This document shows positions 19,359 to 28,195 of a stretch of 64,000 nt of DNA, one piece after another (within the stretch, counting starts at the first letter, position 1; each line of letters opens with the position of its first letter). The stretch spans positions 2,418,001 through 2,482,000 of the forward strand of contig NZ_BAAAWU010000001.1 in the NCBI RefSeq assembly GCF_039535235.1, given 5' to 3'. Source of the stretch: Streptomyces roseoviridis. Its GTDB lineage: Bacteria > Actinomycetota > Actinomycetes > Streptomycetales > Streptomycetaceae. The translations under genes and the position numbers were made by a program. The notes below the pieces were generated by a model. That model searched no databases. It was given only the letters and a program-made list of their open reading frames with translations, and was not told the DNA's origin.

Positions 19359-19716
19359 GCCTGACTCCTCCTGGCTGCGGGGTCTTCGCCGGGCCCGTCG
19401 AACGTACCGCGCGGGAGACCCCGCTGCCGACGCCCAAACCGGTCCGTTCGGTGGGGAGTTGAGTTCGAAAGGGGAGGCGGTTCCGGGAGGTCGCGGCCGG
19501 GGGTGCGGACCGCCCGGGGGTGCCCCACGGGGGAAGGCGCGGCGCCGCGCGGACCGGGCGGGGCGGTCGCGAGGCGGCGGCGCGTGGTCCGCTGTTCCGG
19601 GCCGGGGGCGCGCCCCGAGGCCCTGTGGCTGCGGCCGCGGCGTGCCGGCGTCGCGGGCGTACGGGGCGAGGGGCCGGGCCGCGAGGGCGCGTGGGCACGG
19701 CCATGCTGAGGGGCCG
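19359..19716. other. 358-bp gap between the protease and MoxR genes
   Basis: No convincing gene is seen on either strand. It contains a 14-bp GC palindrome (GCGCGGCGCCGCGC, 19537-19550) and the ribosome site of the MoxR gene at its left edge. A promoter for MoxR/SAV_2336 may lie here, but I cannot point to -35/-10 boxes. Confidence 0.4.
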
Positions 19717-21828
19717 TCACCGGTCGGGCTCGGCGAGGAGGACGGGGCCCTGGAGGGGCGCGTCGTACGGGGGACGGTCGGGCGGGTCGTAGAGGACGGC
19801 CAGGTCCTCGGCCCAGGCGTGGTCGGAGCGCTCGCACGGGTCGCCCTCGGTCTCGGCGGCGCGCATGCGGCGCAGGGTGCGCACCGGGCGGTGCAGGCCC
19901 TCGGCGCCGGCGGCGGCCGCGAGGAGCTCGCCCGCCCGCTCGTGGAACTCGGCGCAGTCCTCGTGGTCGCGGGCCGAGCGCCGCCACAGGGCGATGGGGT
20001 GCCCGGCGGCCAGCGCGGCCTCCATGGCCCGCTGGCCGTCGCCGCCGGCGACCGGGCCGCAGTAGACCGGCACGCTGCCGTCCCCGACCGCGTCGAGCCG
20101 CTCGTACGCGCTCATCCGGCTCTCCTTGCGCCGGTGCGGCGCATGGGCGTCGCCGTCGCCGTCCCCGGCCGCCGTGAGGACCTCGGCGCGCAGCGGCACG
20201 GCCCGCAGCGGACCGCTCTCGCTGCCGCGCCACCGCTTGCGCCACTCCGGGGACGGCGGATGCCGGCTGCGGTGCCGGTCGCGGATGACGACGGTCCGCC
20301 GCTGTCCGAGCGGCAGCGAGCGCTCCCCGAAGGGCTCGTCGTCGGGCGAGAGCCGCCAGGTGTCCAGCGGCTCGTCGAACAGCTCGCGCGGCAGGACGAC
20401 TTCGATCGCGGCGAGGTGGTCGCCGCTGTCACCGAGGCGGAGGGCGTCGGTCAGCGGGCCGCGCAGCGTCTCGCGGAGCCTGTCGCGGGGCACCCCGCCG
20501 TCGTCGCCGCGCAGCGGGCTGACCGTACGGCCGTCGAAGAGCAGCATCACGCGCCAGGCGTAGCGCCGGGGACTGCTGTAGGGGACGGCGTCGATCTCGA
20601 CGCGTACGTCGGCACGCGCGCCCCGTTCCCCGTCCCGGATGCCGGCCGGCGCTCCGGCGGCGAGGACCGCGGCGTCACCGCCGCCCGGGGCCGGCGCGGG
20701 GTCGAGCAGGGCGGCGATCTCCTCGCGCACGGCGACGTGGGCGCCGCCCGACTCGTCGGCGATCCAGTCGGTGAGGCCGTCGATGCCGGGGCCGGGCCCG
20801 TACCGCTCGGTGAGGTGCCGGGCGACCCTCGCCGCGTAGAGCAGGACGGCGTCGAGCCCCAGGTCGGTGGCCTCCGGCCCGTGCTCGCGCCGGGGGGCGT
20901 GCAGTTCGTGCAGCAGGCCCACGCCGTCCCGCCAGGTGCGGGCGTCGGTCTCCAGGACGGCCTGGTACTCGGGATGCAGCACCCGGCGCTTGACCGCGTC
21001 GACGAGGGACATGACCTCTCCGGGCCCGCTGGGCGGGGGGAGTTCGGCGAACCTCCCGTAGAGCTGGACCCGCCGGACCGGGCTGACGCCCCGGGCGGTG
21101 GCCGGCCACAGCTCGGTCTGCGCGTCGGTCCAGGTACGGCCGGAGTGGAAGGAACGGTGCCGGGCGAGGTGGTGGCGGTCGTGGGCGCGGAGCACCTCGT
21201 GCAGGACCTCTCCGCCGGGCACGTCGTGGAGCTCGCGCAGCGAGGTCAGGGGGACGGCGGCGCCCTCGTCCTGGCCGCGGCCCTTGTTGACGCCGATGAC
21301 GGCGCCCCGGCCCAGGTCGACGACGGGCCCGCCGGAGCAGCCCTCGACCGGGACGGCCCACCGCAGCAGCAGGGCTCCGCCGGAGAAGCCGCTGGCCTGC
21401 CCCTCCACGTCACGGACGGCGACCTCGCCGGTCTGCCGCGACCAGCCGTGCAGGCTGATCCGCGCGGGCGTGGTGGGCGGCCGCTCGCTGAGCCGTACGC
21501 AGGCGGCGTCGCGGGCGTCCTCGACGCGGACGAGGGCGAGGTCGGGAAAGTCCCAGAAGGTGCGCGTCTCCTCGGGCGTGGCGGGGCGCGGCTTGGCCAG
21601 CACGACCCGGCCGGTGGTCCGGCCGCCTTCCCAGGTGATGCCGACGGCCGGTTCCTTCCTCCACACCGCGCTCCCCCCCTTGGCCACCACGTGGGCGCAG
21701 GTCAGCACCCAGCCGGGGGCGATGAAGAAGCCCGTGCCCCAGAACGGGTCGCCGTGCGGGTCATACCCGCCGCCGGGAGCGGCGATGCGCACGAGCGCGG
21801 GGCGCACGAGCGCGTCGAAGGCGCTCAT
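19717..21828 (-). CDS. Trypsin-like serine protease with VMAP-C-like C-terminal region
   Basis: 703 residues. The N-terminal 200 form a chymotrypsin-fold protease with an intact triad: His46 (VLTCAHVV), Asp95 (FPDLALVRV) and Ser164 (GCSGGPVVD). There is no signal peptide, so it acts in the cytosol. A middle all-helical part follows, then a region (about 400-690) resembling the vWA-MoxR-associated protein C-terminal (VMAP-C) domain, with VRVEIDAVPYSSPRRYAWRV, EVVLPRELFD, PVYCGP and HPIALWRR segments; this second assignment is from recall. The start overlaps the upstream Trypco1-type stop (ATGA). In such systems the protease is thought to be the effector switched on by the ATPase partners. Confidence 0.85.
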   Translation of the reverse strand: MSAFDALVRPALVRIAAPGGGYDPHGDPFWGTGFFIAPGWVLTCAHVVAKGGSAVWRKEPAVGITWEGGRTTGRVVLAKPRPATPEETRTFWDFPDLALVRVEDARDAACVRLSERPPTTPARISLHGWSRQTGEVAVRDVEGQASGFSGGALLLRWAVPVEGCSGGPVVDLGRGAVIGVNKGRGQDEGAAVPLTSLRELHDVPGGEVLHEVLRAHDRHHLARHRSFHSGRTWTDAQTELWPATARGVSPVRRVQLYGRFAELPPPSGPGEVMSLVDAVKRRVLHPEYQAVLETDARTWRDGVGLLHELHAPRREHGPEATDLGLDAVLLYAARVARHLTERYGPGPGIDGLTDWIADESGGAHVAVREEIAALLDPAPAPGGGDAAVLAAGAPAGIRDGERGARADVRVEIDAVPYSSPRRYAWRVMLLFDGRTVSPLRGDDGGVPRDRLRETLRGPLTDALRLGDSGDHLAAIEVVLPRELFDEPLDTWRLSPDDEPFGERSLPLGQRRTVVIRDRHRSRHPPSPEWRKRWRGSESGPLRAVPLRAEVLTAAGDGDGDAHAPHRRKESRMSAYERLDAVGDGSVPVYCGPVAGGDGQRAMEAALAAGHPIALWRRSARDHEDCAEFHERAGELLAAAAGAEGLHRPVRTLRRMRAAETEGDPCERSDHAWAEDLAVLYDPPDRPPYDAPLQGPVLLAEPDR

Positions 21829-22343
21829 ACGGCGCCAGGGCCGTTCTCCGGGGAGACGGCGGGCGCGGGGACCGGGGGAACACCGGGCGGAAAGGCCGGG
21901 ACGGCGGGGACGACGGGGGCGGCGGGGACGACGGGGGCCGGGGCGGCTGCGGCCGGGTCCGTCTCCGGTTCCGCCTGGCCTCCCGGCCGCGCCTCCGGCG
22001 CCGGGGCGGGCTCGCGGCCCGGCTCGGTCCAGGTCAGGGAGACGTTGACCGAGGCCTTGCCACCGCCGTCGGCGAGGACGCCGATCACCTTTCCGGCCTG
22101 CGCGGACAGTTCGATGCCGAAGCTGACGGCGACCTCGACGGAGCCCTGCGGGTCGAGGCCCGCGCGCAGGGAGCCGACCACCCCGCGCACCACGTCGGTC
22201 AGGCCCCCGGCCATCGAGACGACCCGGTCGCCGATGCCGGTGTCCTGGAACCCGCTGCCCCGGTCGAGCTCCTCCGCCCCGCTGATCCGGGCCCAGACGG
22301 GCGTGCCGTCGTCCAGTCGTATCCGAGCGATCCCATGCGTCAC
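21825..22343 (-). CDS. CU044_2847-type (trypsin-co-occurring domain 1) protein
   Basis: 172 residues. The first 105 form a small beta-rich domain (IARIRLDDGTPVWARI, VEVAVSFGIELSAQAGKVIG, ASVNVSLTWT) typical of the CU044_2847/Trypco1 family, found beside trypsin-like proteases. The rest is a Pro/Ala/Val-rich tail. The start is a GTG behind a G-rich tract. The stop overlaps the protease ATG, so the two are made together and probably interact. It is the first gene of the leftward island. Confidence 0.8.
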   Translation of the reverse strand: MTHGIARIRLDDGTPVWARISGAEELDRGSGFQDTGIGDRVVSMAGGLTDVVRGVVGSLRAGLDPQGSVEVAVSFGIELSAQAGKVIGVLADGGGKASVNVSLTWTEPGREPAPAPEARPGGQAEPETDPAAAAPAPVVPAAPVVPAVPAFPPGVPPVPAPAVSPENGPGAV

Positions 22344-22445
22344 AGCGGCCCCCGCTCCCCGAACGATGATGAAGAAGGCTAGTCCGAGGGACGGGTGAGG
22401 AACAGGGGACGCGGTCGGTTCTCCCGTACGGCCTATTCTGAACGC

Positions 22446-22628
22446 ATGTACTTCACCGACCGTGGCATCGAGGAACTGGAGAAGCGGCGAGGCGAGGAGG
22501 AGGTCACCTTCGAGTGGCTCGCCGAGCAGCTGCGGACCTTCGTCGATCTCAATCCCGACTTCGAGGTGCCGGTCGAGCGCCTCGCGACCTGGCTGGCCCG
22601 TCTCGACGACGAGGACGAGGACGAGTAG
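22446..22628 (+). CDS. DUF6104 family small acidic protein
   Basis: 60 residues (MYFTDRGIEELEKRRGEEEV... ending LDDEDEDE), very conserved in Streptomyces as I recall it, of unknown function; it is acidic, soluble and mainly helical. The ATG at 22446 has no Shine-Dalgarno, and a -10-like TATTCT lies at 22434-22439, six bases upstream, so it is probably translated from a leaderless mRNA. Divergent from the conflict island. Confidence 0.85.
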   Translation: MYFTDRGIEELEKRRGEEEVTFEWLAEQLRTFVDLNPDFEVPVERLATWLARLDDEDEDE

Positions 22629-22721
22629 CGAGGCCGCCCGGGGGCGGAAGGGACACGGACGGAGCGCGCGCCCCGAGGGCCCGGGGGCCTGCCGGGGGCT
22701 GCGGTAGGGGCCCGGGGGACC

Positions 22722-23558
22722 TTACGGTGCCCGGCGCCGGCGGTCGGGGACCAGCCCGATCGCCCCGTGGACGACGAGGAGCGCGCCGGCCGTCGTCCAG
22801 CCGCCGCTGCGGCGGCGGATCCCACGGACGAGCAGGGGGACACCGGCCGCGAGCTGGGCCGCGCCGAGCAGCCGGCCCCAGGGGCCGAGCCCGTACGGAC
22901 GGGAATGCGGGTACGGGGCGAGCAGGCCGCCCTCCCCCGCGTCGAGTCCGGCGCGTACGGCGTCGCGCAGGCCGCCCTCTTCGAGGAGTTCGGCGCCCCG
23001 GCCGTGGGCCGCGGCGCGCAGCCGGTCGGCGCTCTCGCCGGGCGCGAGCCCCTCGGGCAGGGCGAGTCCGGTGCGGGTGAGCACGGCGGTGAGGCCGACG
23101 AGCCGGGCGTGGGCGTCGGCGTCCGGATCGGGTTCGGTGAGGGGTTCGAGGGCCTGGACGTCGAGGACGGGGTCGAGGTCGAGCCGGTCGGCGAAGGTGT
23201 GGACGGCCTCGTCCTCGCCGGCCGGGGTGCCGTCGGCGAGCCAGGTGTAGCCGACGGTGCGGCGGAAGCCGGAGGCGAGGGTGAACCCGGCCCGGTCCGC
23301 GTCCCACCACAGCGCGAGGGCGGGCCGGCCGGCGGTCGCGACGGCGAGGGCGGTGGCCCAGCCGGTGACGACCCGCTCGACCGGTTCGCCGTCGTCGAGC
23401 CAGGGCTTCCCCTCGGGCACGAGGACGGTCCAGTCGGGTCCCGCGGCGGCGAGCAGCAGCCGTTCGCCGAGCAGCCGGGCCGCCGGACGGACCGTCGGGG
23501 GCTCGGCGCGGCTGAGCAGCAGAGCTCCGACGGTACGGGGTCCCGGTCTCACGTTCAT
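22722..23558 (-). CDS. Hypothetical protein, weakly hydrophobic C-terminus
   Basis: 278 residues from the ATG at 23558 behind GTGGGG. I do not recognise the family. Features seen: an aromatic/Asp-rich middle (LALWWDADRAGFTLASGF, VGYTWLADG), an acidic linker (PLTEPDPDADA), a C-terminal pair of moderately hydrophobic segments (LGAAQLAAGVPLLVRG; GALLVVHGAIGLVP) and an Arg-rich end, which suggest peripheral or weak membrane association. Divergent from the DUF4097/PadR operon. Confidence 0.75.
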   Translation of the reverse strand: MNVRPGPRTVGALLLSRAEPPTVRPAARLLGERLLLAAAGPDWTVLVPEGKPWLDDGEPVERVVTGWATALAVATAGRPALALWWDADRAGFTLASGFRRTVGYTWLADGTPAGEDEAVHTFADRLDLDPVLDVQALEPLTEPDPDADAHARLVGLTAVLTRTGLALPEGLAPGESADRLRAAAHGRGAELLEEGGLRDAVRAGLDAGEGGLLAPYPHSRPYGLGPWGRLLGAAQLAAGVPLLVRGIRRRSGGWTTAGALLVVHGAIGLVPDRRRRAP

Positions 23559-23654
23559 GCGCCCCACGCTAGGGCAATTCGTCCCGTTACGTGGGTGAAT
23601 GCCCCACCCGGAGTCGTCCCTGTCAGGGGTGAGTCGGGGTTGACTCGTCCGGAC

Positions 23655-23694
23655 CGCGATATATCGTGTGTATCGAGAGACGCGATATGTTGCG
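23655..23694. promoter_or_regulatory. Palindromic AT-rich operator upstream of the DUF4097/padR operon
   Basis: CGATATATCG (23657-23666) is a perfect 10-bp palindrome, and CGCGATAT occurs at 23655-23662 and again at 23681-23688. This AT-rich cluster in a GC-rich genome is the likely promoter/operator region. Autoregulation by the PadR protein of the same operon is inferred. Confidence 0.55.
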
Positions 23695-23749
23695 TCGTCG
23701 GCGGTCCGCTCACGGCCCCGGCGTCCGCCTGACACGGGAGGCCAGCACC

Positions 23750-24625
23750 ATGACCGAGTGGTCCGTCACCGAGCCCCGCAAGATCCCGCTGACCGACCCC
23801 GTGACCCGGCTGCGGATCCGCGTGGTCAACGGCACGGTGAACGTCGTCGGCACCGACGAGAGTTCCGCCCGCCTGGAGATATCCGAGATCGAGGGTCCGC
23901 CGCTCGTCGTCTCCCACGAGGGCTCCACCCTGACCGTGACGTACGAGGACCTGCACTGGAAGGGCCTCCTCAAGTGGCTGGACCCCGCCGGTCACCGGCG
24001 CCGGGTCGTCGTCTCGGTCGCCGTCCCCGCCGGCACCGACGTCGAGGTCGGGGCGGTCGGCGCCGAGACCGTGGTCTCCGGCGTCCGGGGGCGCACGGCG
24101 GTGCGCGGAGTCACCGGCGACACCACCCTCGTCGGCCTGTCCGGGCCGGTCCGCGCCGAGACCGTGTCGGGGAACCTGGAGGCGCAGTCCGTCACGGGAG
24201 CCCTCCACGTCAACTCGGTGACCGGCGACGTCACCGTCATCGAGGGCGCCGGCTCCGCCGTGCAGGCGGAGACGGTCAGCGGCGACATGGTCATCGACCT
24301 CGACCCGTCGGCCGGCCTCGACGGCCCGCCCGCCGACATCCGGCTCACCAGCGTCTCCGGCGAGGTCGCCATCCGGCTGCCGCATCCCGCCGACGCCACC
24401 GTCCAGGCGTCCACGACCAGCGGCTCCGTCTCCAACGCCTTCGAGGACCTGCGGGTCGGCGGGCAGTGGGGCGCCAAGTCCATCACGGGCACCCTCGGCG
24501 CCGGGCGCGGCACGCTCAGGGCGACCACGATCTCCGGTTCGATCGCCCTGCTGCGCCGCCCCGAGCCGGAGCCCGACGGTGACGGCTGGTCCGCCGCCTC
24601 CCCCGCGTCCGGAAAGGTCCTCTGA
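23750..24625 (+). CDS. DUF4097 (putative adhesin-type) beta-repeat protein
   Basis: 291 residues. Repeating short beta units (AETVVSGVRGRTAVRGVTGD, AETVSGNLEAQSVTG, VNSVTGDVTV, TSVSGEVAI) build a right-handed beta-solenoid as in DUF4097 proteins. There is no signal peptide or membrane segment, so it is probably cytosolic, unlike true adhesins. The ATG at 23750 follows GGGAGG. The PadR gene starts one base after its stop, so they form an operon. DUF4097 genes paired with PadR regulators are common in actinobacteria; the role, possibly in envelope stress, is not established. Confidence 0.85.
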   Translation: MTEWSVTEPRKIPLTDPVTRLRIRVVNGTVNVVGTDESSARLEISEIEGPPLVVSHEGSTLTVTYEDLHWKGLLKWLDPAGHRRRVVVSVAVPAGTDVEVGAVGAETVVSGVRGRTAVRGVTGDTTLVGLSGPVRAETVSGNLEAQSVTGALHVNSVTGDVTVIEGAGSAVQAETVSGDMVIDLDPSAGLDGPPADIRLTSVSGEVAIRLPHPADATVQASTTSGSVSNAFEDLRVGGQWGAKSITGTLGAGRGTLRATTISGSIALLRRPEPEPDGDGWSAASPASGKVL

Positions 24626-24626
24626 C

Positions 24627-25526
24627 ATGCCGCCCGTCTTCGCCCACGGCCGTCTGCGCCTCTATCTGCTCAAGCTGCTCGACGAGGCCCCCCGCCACGG
24701 GTACGAGGTCATCCGCCTTCTGGAGGAGCGCTTCCAGGGGCTCTACGCCCCCTCGGCGGGCACGGTCTACCCGCGGCTCGCCAAGCTGGAGGCCGAGGGC
24801 CTGGTCACCCACGCCACCGAGGGCGGCCGCAAGGTCTATTCGATCACCGACGCCGGCCGCGCCGAGCTGGCCGGACGCGGTGGCGAGCTCGCCGATCTCG
24901 AAGTGGAGATCCGTGAGTCCGTCTCGGAGCTGGCCGCCGAGATCCGCGACGACGTGCGCGGCGCCGCGGGCAAGCTGCGCAGCGAGATGCGGGCGGCGGC
25001 GAGCGCGTCCCGCAGCACGGGGTCGTCCTTCGCCGACGCCAGGGAGGAGCTGCGCAAGGCGAAGCAGGAGTGGCGGGAGCAGGCCCGCCAGGCGCGCGCC
25101 GAGGCCCAGTCGGCCCGGCGCCAGGCGAAGGAGTTCCAGCGGATCGCCCGTCAGGTCCAGGAGCAGGTCCAGGACCGGATGGCGCGCGGCGAGTGGCCGA
25201 AGGGCGTCTGGGAGGGCATCTCGGACATCACCTCCCAGCTCGGCGACCTGGTGACGGGCACGGTCCACGGCCCGGCGCACGGCACGGCCGCGGGCCGGCC
25301 CGCCTCCGCCGAGCAGGCGGTCTCCGACTGGGCCGGGGACATCGAAGGCTCCGCAGATCCGGCCCGCGAGCTGGACCGGCTCCTGGACCGGTTCCGTGAC
25401 GACGTCCGCGACGCGGCGAGGGACCACGGCGTCAGCCGTGAGCAACTGGCCGAGGCCCGCCGCCACCTGGGTGCGGCGGCGGACAGCATCCTGTCCCTGC
25501 TGAACCCGGACCGGAGAAACGCCTAG
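24627..25526 (+). CDS. PadR-family transcriptional regulator with long C-terminal helix
   Basis: 299 residues. The winged-helix PadR domain is at 1-85 (LRLYLLKLLDEAPRHGYEVI, SAGTVYPRLAKLEAEGLV, GRKVYSITDAGRAEL). A long charged region with coiled-coil character follows (ELRKAKQEWREQARQARAEA...), then a C-terminal helical segment (DRLLDRFRDDVRDAARDHGVS). It is far longer than minimal PadR proteins (about 110), so the C-terminus probably senses or dimerises. The start is the ATG at 24627 behind GGAAAGG. It likely represses its own operon through the palindrome at 23657. Confidence 0.9.
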   Translation: MPPVFAHGRLRLYLLKLLDEAPRHGYEVIRLLEERFQGLYAPSAGTVYPRLAKLEAEGLVTHATEGGRKVYSITDAGRAELAGRGGELADLEVEIRESVSELAAEIRDDVRGAAGKLRSEMRAAASASRSTGSSFADAREELRKAKQEWREQARQARAEAQSARRQAKEFQRIARQVQEQVQDRMARGEWPKGVWEGISDITSQLGDLVTGTVHGPAHGTAAGRPASAEQAVSDWAGDIEGSADPARELDRLLDRFRDDVRDAARDHGVSREQLAEARRHLGAAADSILSLLNPDRRNA

Positions 25527-25632
25527 CGCCACCGGGCCCTGTCCGGGGACGGGACCCGGTTCCGGACCCTGACGGGCTTTCCGGACCCTGACCCGGCCCC
25601 GGCGTCCCGCCCCGCGCGGCGGCGGCCCCGCC

Positions 25633-27012
25633 TCAGGTCCGGGCGGCGGTGACCGTCACGGTGACGCGGGCGTCCGGGGCGGCGAGGACCAGGGCCCTGC
25701 CCGGGGACGGGCGCACCACGACCGCCCTCCCCCGGGCCGCCACCTGCCAGGCGCCCGGGGGCAGGGAGAGCTCGGTGACCCGGGCGCCGCGCCGGCCGGC
25801 GGAGTCGTACTCCAGGCGGTAGACGCCGGCCGCGGAGTCGTAGGAGGCGGAGCGGACGGTGCCGGCGACGGCCTCCGCGTACGGCTCGGCGGTCAGCTCC
25901 TTGTTCGTACGGAAGGTTCCGGTGCCGTCCACGGCGCAGTAGCCGCCCCCGTAGCACCACACGTAGCCGGCCCAGCCGGAGCCGTAGCGGCCCAGCGAGG
26001 CCATCGCGTCCCGGTAGAAGCGGTTCATGTTCGGCAGGGAGTTGTTGAGCGGCCCCCACTCCCCCACCAGCACGGGGACCTTGTACTGCTTGGGGTACAG
26101 GGTCACGGCCTGCTCGTAGCTCTCGATCCAGCCGGCCGCGGGGTCGTAGTCGGCGCCCGCCTCCATGGCGGTGTTGTAGAAGTGCGGGGCGTAGACCACC
26201 TTCGGGTCGTCGATCCGGCCGAGGCCGGTCGGCACGCCCTCGCCCACGATGGGGGTGGGCTCGACGAAGACCCAGCCGTCGCGGTCGGCCGAACGGACGG
26301 CGTCCGCCAGCCGGTTGTACATCGGGGTCAGCTGCTCGCGTTCGATCCGGCGCGCGGCGGTCGGCAGGTCCTCGCCCTCGCGCAGCTCGCCCATGGGCTC
26401 GTTGATCAGGTCGTAGCCGAGGACGGCCGGGTGGTCGCGGAAGCGCTCGGCGAGCACCCGCCACATCCGGGCCTGGGCGGCCCGCAGGTCCGGGTCCTCG
26501 TAGAGGTGGGTGAAGGCCCGCTGCACGGCCGGCTCGAAGTACTCGGAGAACCAGTCGTCGGGGCGCGGGGTGAAGGGCAGCCCGTCGGTCCTGGTCGCCC
26601 ATTCCGGGACGCCCCGGTGACCGAAGGCGGGCCCGAAGACGTCCTGGTGGGCGTCGATGAGGACGTGGACGTCGTGCTTCCGTGCCCAGTCGAGGATGCG
26701 CTCGATCTTGCGCAGGTAGTCCTGGCTGTAGTGGCCGGGGCGCGGCTCCAGGTCGTCCCAGAAGACCAGGAGGCGGGCGAAGTTGAAGCCCTTGGCCCGC
26801 ATGTCGCGGAAGTGCTTCTCGGTGATGGCGGAGAGCGCGGCCTCGCCCCGGTTCGTCTTGTCCTCGACGTTCCAGCCGCGCAACGTGAGGGCGCGGCCGC
26901 GGGAGTCGGTGAGGACGGGTATCGCGTCCCAGCCGGACTGGGCCCGGGCGGTGGCGGTCGGGGCGAGCAGCGAGGCGGCGACGGCGCCCGCCACGAGGGT
27001 GGTTCGCAACAA
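25633..27012 (-). CDS. Secreted GH5 glycoside hydrolase, endoglycosylceramidase-like
   Basis: About 459 residues with a signal peptide (RTTLVAGAVAASLLAPTATARA-QS). The GH5 TIM barrel shows FNFARLLVFWDDLEP, VLIDAHQDVFG, the acid/base Glu in YDLINEPMG and the nucleophile Glu in VLVGEWGPLN. A C-terminal beta domain (SLPPGAWQVAARGRAVVVRPS) resembles that of endoglycosylceramidase-type GH5 enzymes, which cleave oligosaccharides from glycolipids; the actual substrate is unknown. The best ribosome site (GGAGG, 27018-27022) points to TTG codons at 27012 or 27009; an ATG at 27072 is an alternative. Convergent with the PadR gene. Confidence 0.85.
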   Translation of the reverse strand: MLRTTLVAGAVAASLLAPTATARAQSGWDAIPVLTDSRGRALTLRGWNVEDKTNRGEAALSAITEKHFRDMRAKGFNFARLLVFWDDLEPRPGHYSQDYLRKIERILDWARKHDVHVLIDAHQDVFGPAFGHRGVPEWATRTDGLPFTPRPDDWFSEYFEPAVQRAFTHLYEDPDLRAAQARMWRVLAERFRDHPAVLGYDLINEPMGELREGEDLPTAARRIEREQLTPMYNRLADAVRSADRDGWVFVEPTPIVGEGVPTGLGRIDDPKVVYAPHFYNTAMEAGADYDPAAGWIESYEQAVTLYPKQYKVPVLVGEWGPLNNSLPNMNRFYRDAMASLGRYGSGWAGYVWCYGGGYCAVDGTGTFRTNKELTAEPYAEAVAGTVRSASYDSAAGVYRLEYDSAGRRGARVTELSLPPGAWQVAARGRAVVVRPSPGRALVLAAPDARVTVTVTAART

Positions 27013-27091
27013 GGGGACCTCCGGCACGACGATGTGAGCGTTGTTCACCTTTCGCGGTGCCGGAGATCCCATCAGCTTTCCTGACGAGTCA

Positions 27092-28057
27092 TCAAGAGGT
27101 CGTGAGGACGATCTTTCCGAAGAGTTCGCCGGAGGCCATCTTCTCGAAGCCCTCGCGGGCCCGGTCCAGCGGCAGCACCTCGTCGACGACCGGCCGCAGT
27201 CCGGTGGCGGCGCAGAACGAGAGCAGGTCCTCCAGCTCGTCCTTGGAGCCCATGGTCGAGCCGACCACCTTCAGCTCCAGGAAGAAGATCCGGGTCAGCT
27301 CGGCGTGCGAGGGCCGGTCGCCGCTGGTGGCGCCGGAGATGACGAGGGTGCCGCCGGGGCGCAGCGACTTCACCGAGTGGGACCAGGTGGCGGCGCCGAC
27401 GGTCTCGATGACGGCGTCGACCCGCTGGGGCAGCCGCGCCCCGGGCTCGTACGCCTCGACGGCACCGAGCTCGACGGCCCGCTTCCGCTTGGCCTCGTCA
27501 CGGCTGGTGGCGAAGACCCGCAGGCCGGCCGCCTTGCCCAGCGCGATGGCGGCGGTGGCGACACCGCCGCCCGCGCCCTGCACGAGGACCGAGTCGCCGG
27601 GCCGTACACCGGCGTTGGTGAAGAGCATCCGGTACGCGGTGAGCCAGGCGGTCGGCAGACAGGCGGCCTCCTCGAAGGAGAGCTCCTTCGGCTTGGGCAG
27701 CACGTTCCAGGTGGGCACGGTGACCCGCTCGGCGAAGGTGCCCTGGTAACGCTCGGTCAGGATGGAGCGGGGCTCGTCCGGGCCGACGCCGTGGCCGGAC
27801 TGGCCGATGACGGAGTGCAGCACGACCTCGTTGCCGTGCTCGTCCAGACCCGCGGCGTCACAGCCGAGGATCATCGGCAGCTTCTCCTCGGGCAGTCCGA
27901 CTCCGCGCAGCGACCACAGGTCGTGGTGGTTGAGCGAGGCGGCCTTGACGGTGACGGTGGTCCAGCCGGGGCGGGTCTCGGGCTCGGGGCGTTCGCCCAG
28001 TTCGAGGCCGTTCAGGGGCTGGTCGCGGTCGATTCGGGCAGCGTAGGCAGCGAACAT
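27092..28057 (-). CDS. Zinc-binding dehydrogenase/quinone-reductase-like MDR protein
   Basis: 321 residues of the medium-chain dehydrogenase/reductase superfamily. The GroES-like N-terminal half has VTVKAASLNHHDLWSLRG and MILGCDAAG; the Rossmann half has VLVQGAGGGVATAAIALGKAAG and GGTLVISGATSG. The catalytic zinc Cys/His set is incomplete, so it is more like NADPH-quinone oxidoreductases than alcohol dehydrogenases. The ATG at 28057 is chosen because the fold begins directly after it. A strong terminator separates it from the malic enzyme gene, so it has its own promoter within 28058-28195. Confidence 0.88.
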   Translation of the reverse strand: MFAAYAARIDRDQPLNGLELGERPEPETRPGWTTVTVKAASLNHHDLWSLRGVGLPEEKLPMILGCDAAGLDEHGNEVVLHSVIGQSGHGVGPDEPRSILTERYQGTFAERVTVPTWNVLPKPKELSFEEAACLPTAWLTAYRMLFTNAGVRPGDSVLVQGAGGGVATAAIALGKAAGLRVFATSRDEAKRKRAVELGAVEAYEPGARLPQRVDAVIETVGAATWSHSVKSLRPGGTLVISGATSGDRPSHAELTRIFFLELKVVGSTMGSKDELEDLLSFCAATGLRPVVDEVLPLDRAREGFEKMASGELFGKIVLTTS

Positions 28058-28195
28058 GACCGTGAGCGTAGGGCGACGGGGGTGTGCGGCGGAACCGGGC
28101 GCCGGTGTGACGCATGTCCCGCCGCCCCTTGTCGGCGCTCGGCTCACCTCCGGGCGCCCCGTGCGGGCGTCACCCTTCGGCTCGCCCGCGCGACA

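Noticed and set aside
10272..22343. Recent horizontal transfer of the conflict island
   Set aside because: GC content and codon bias look like the flanks, and no integrase, tRNA or direct-repeat boundary was found. Acquisition may be old, but the sequence does not show it.
19459..22398. Long rightward open frame opposite the trypsin gene
   Set aside because: Shadow frame: the leftward frames have intact protease motifs and ribosome sites; this one has none.
25560..25592. Direct repeat TTCCGGACCCTGAC, 19-bp period
   Set aside because: A short two-copy duplication in the PadR/GH5 convergent gap; no role suggested beyond terminator debris.
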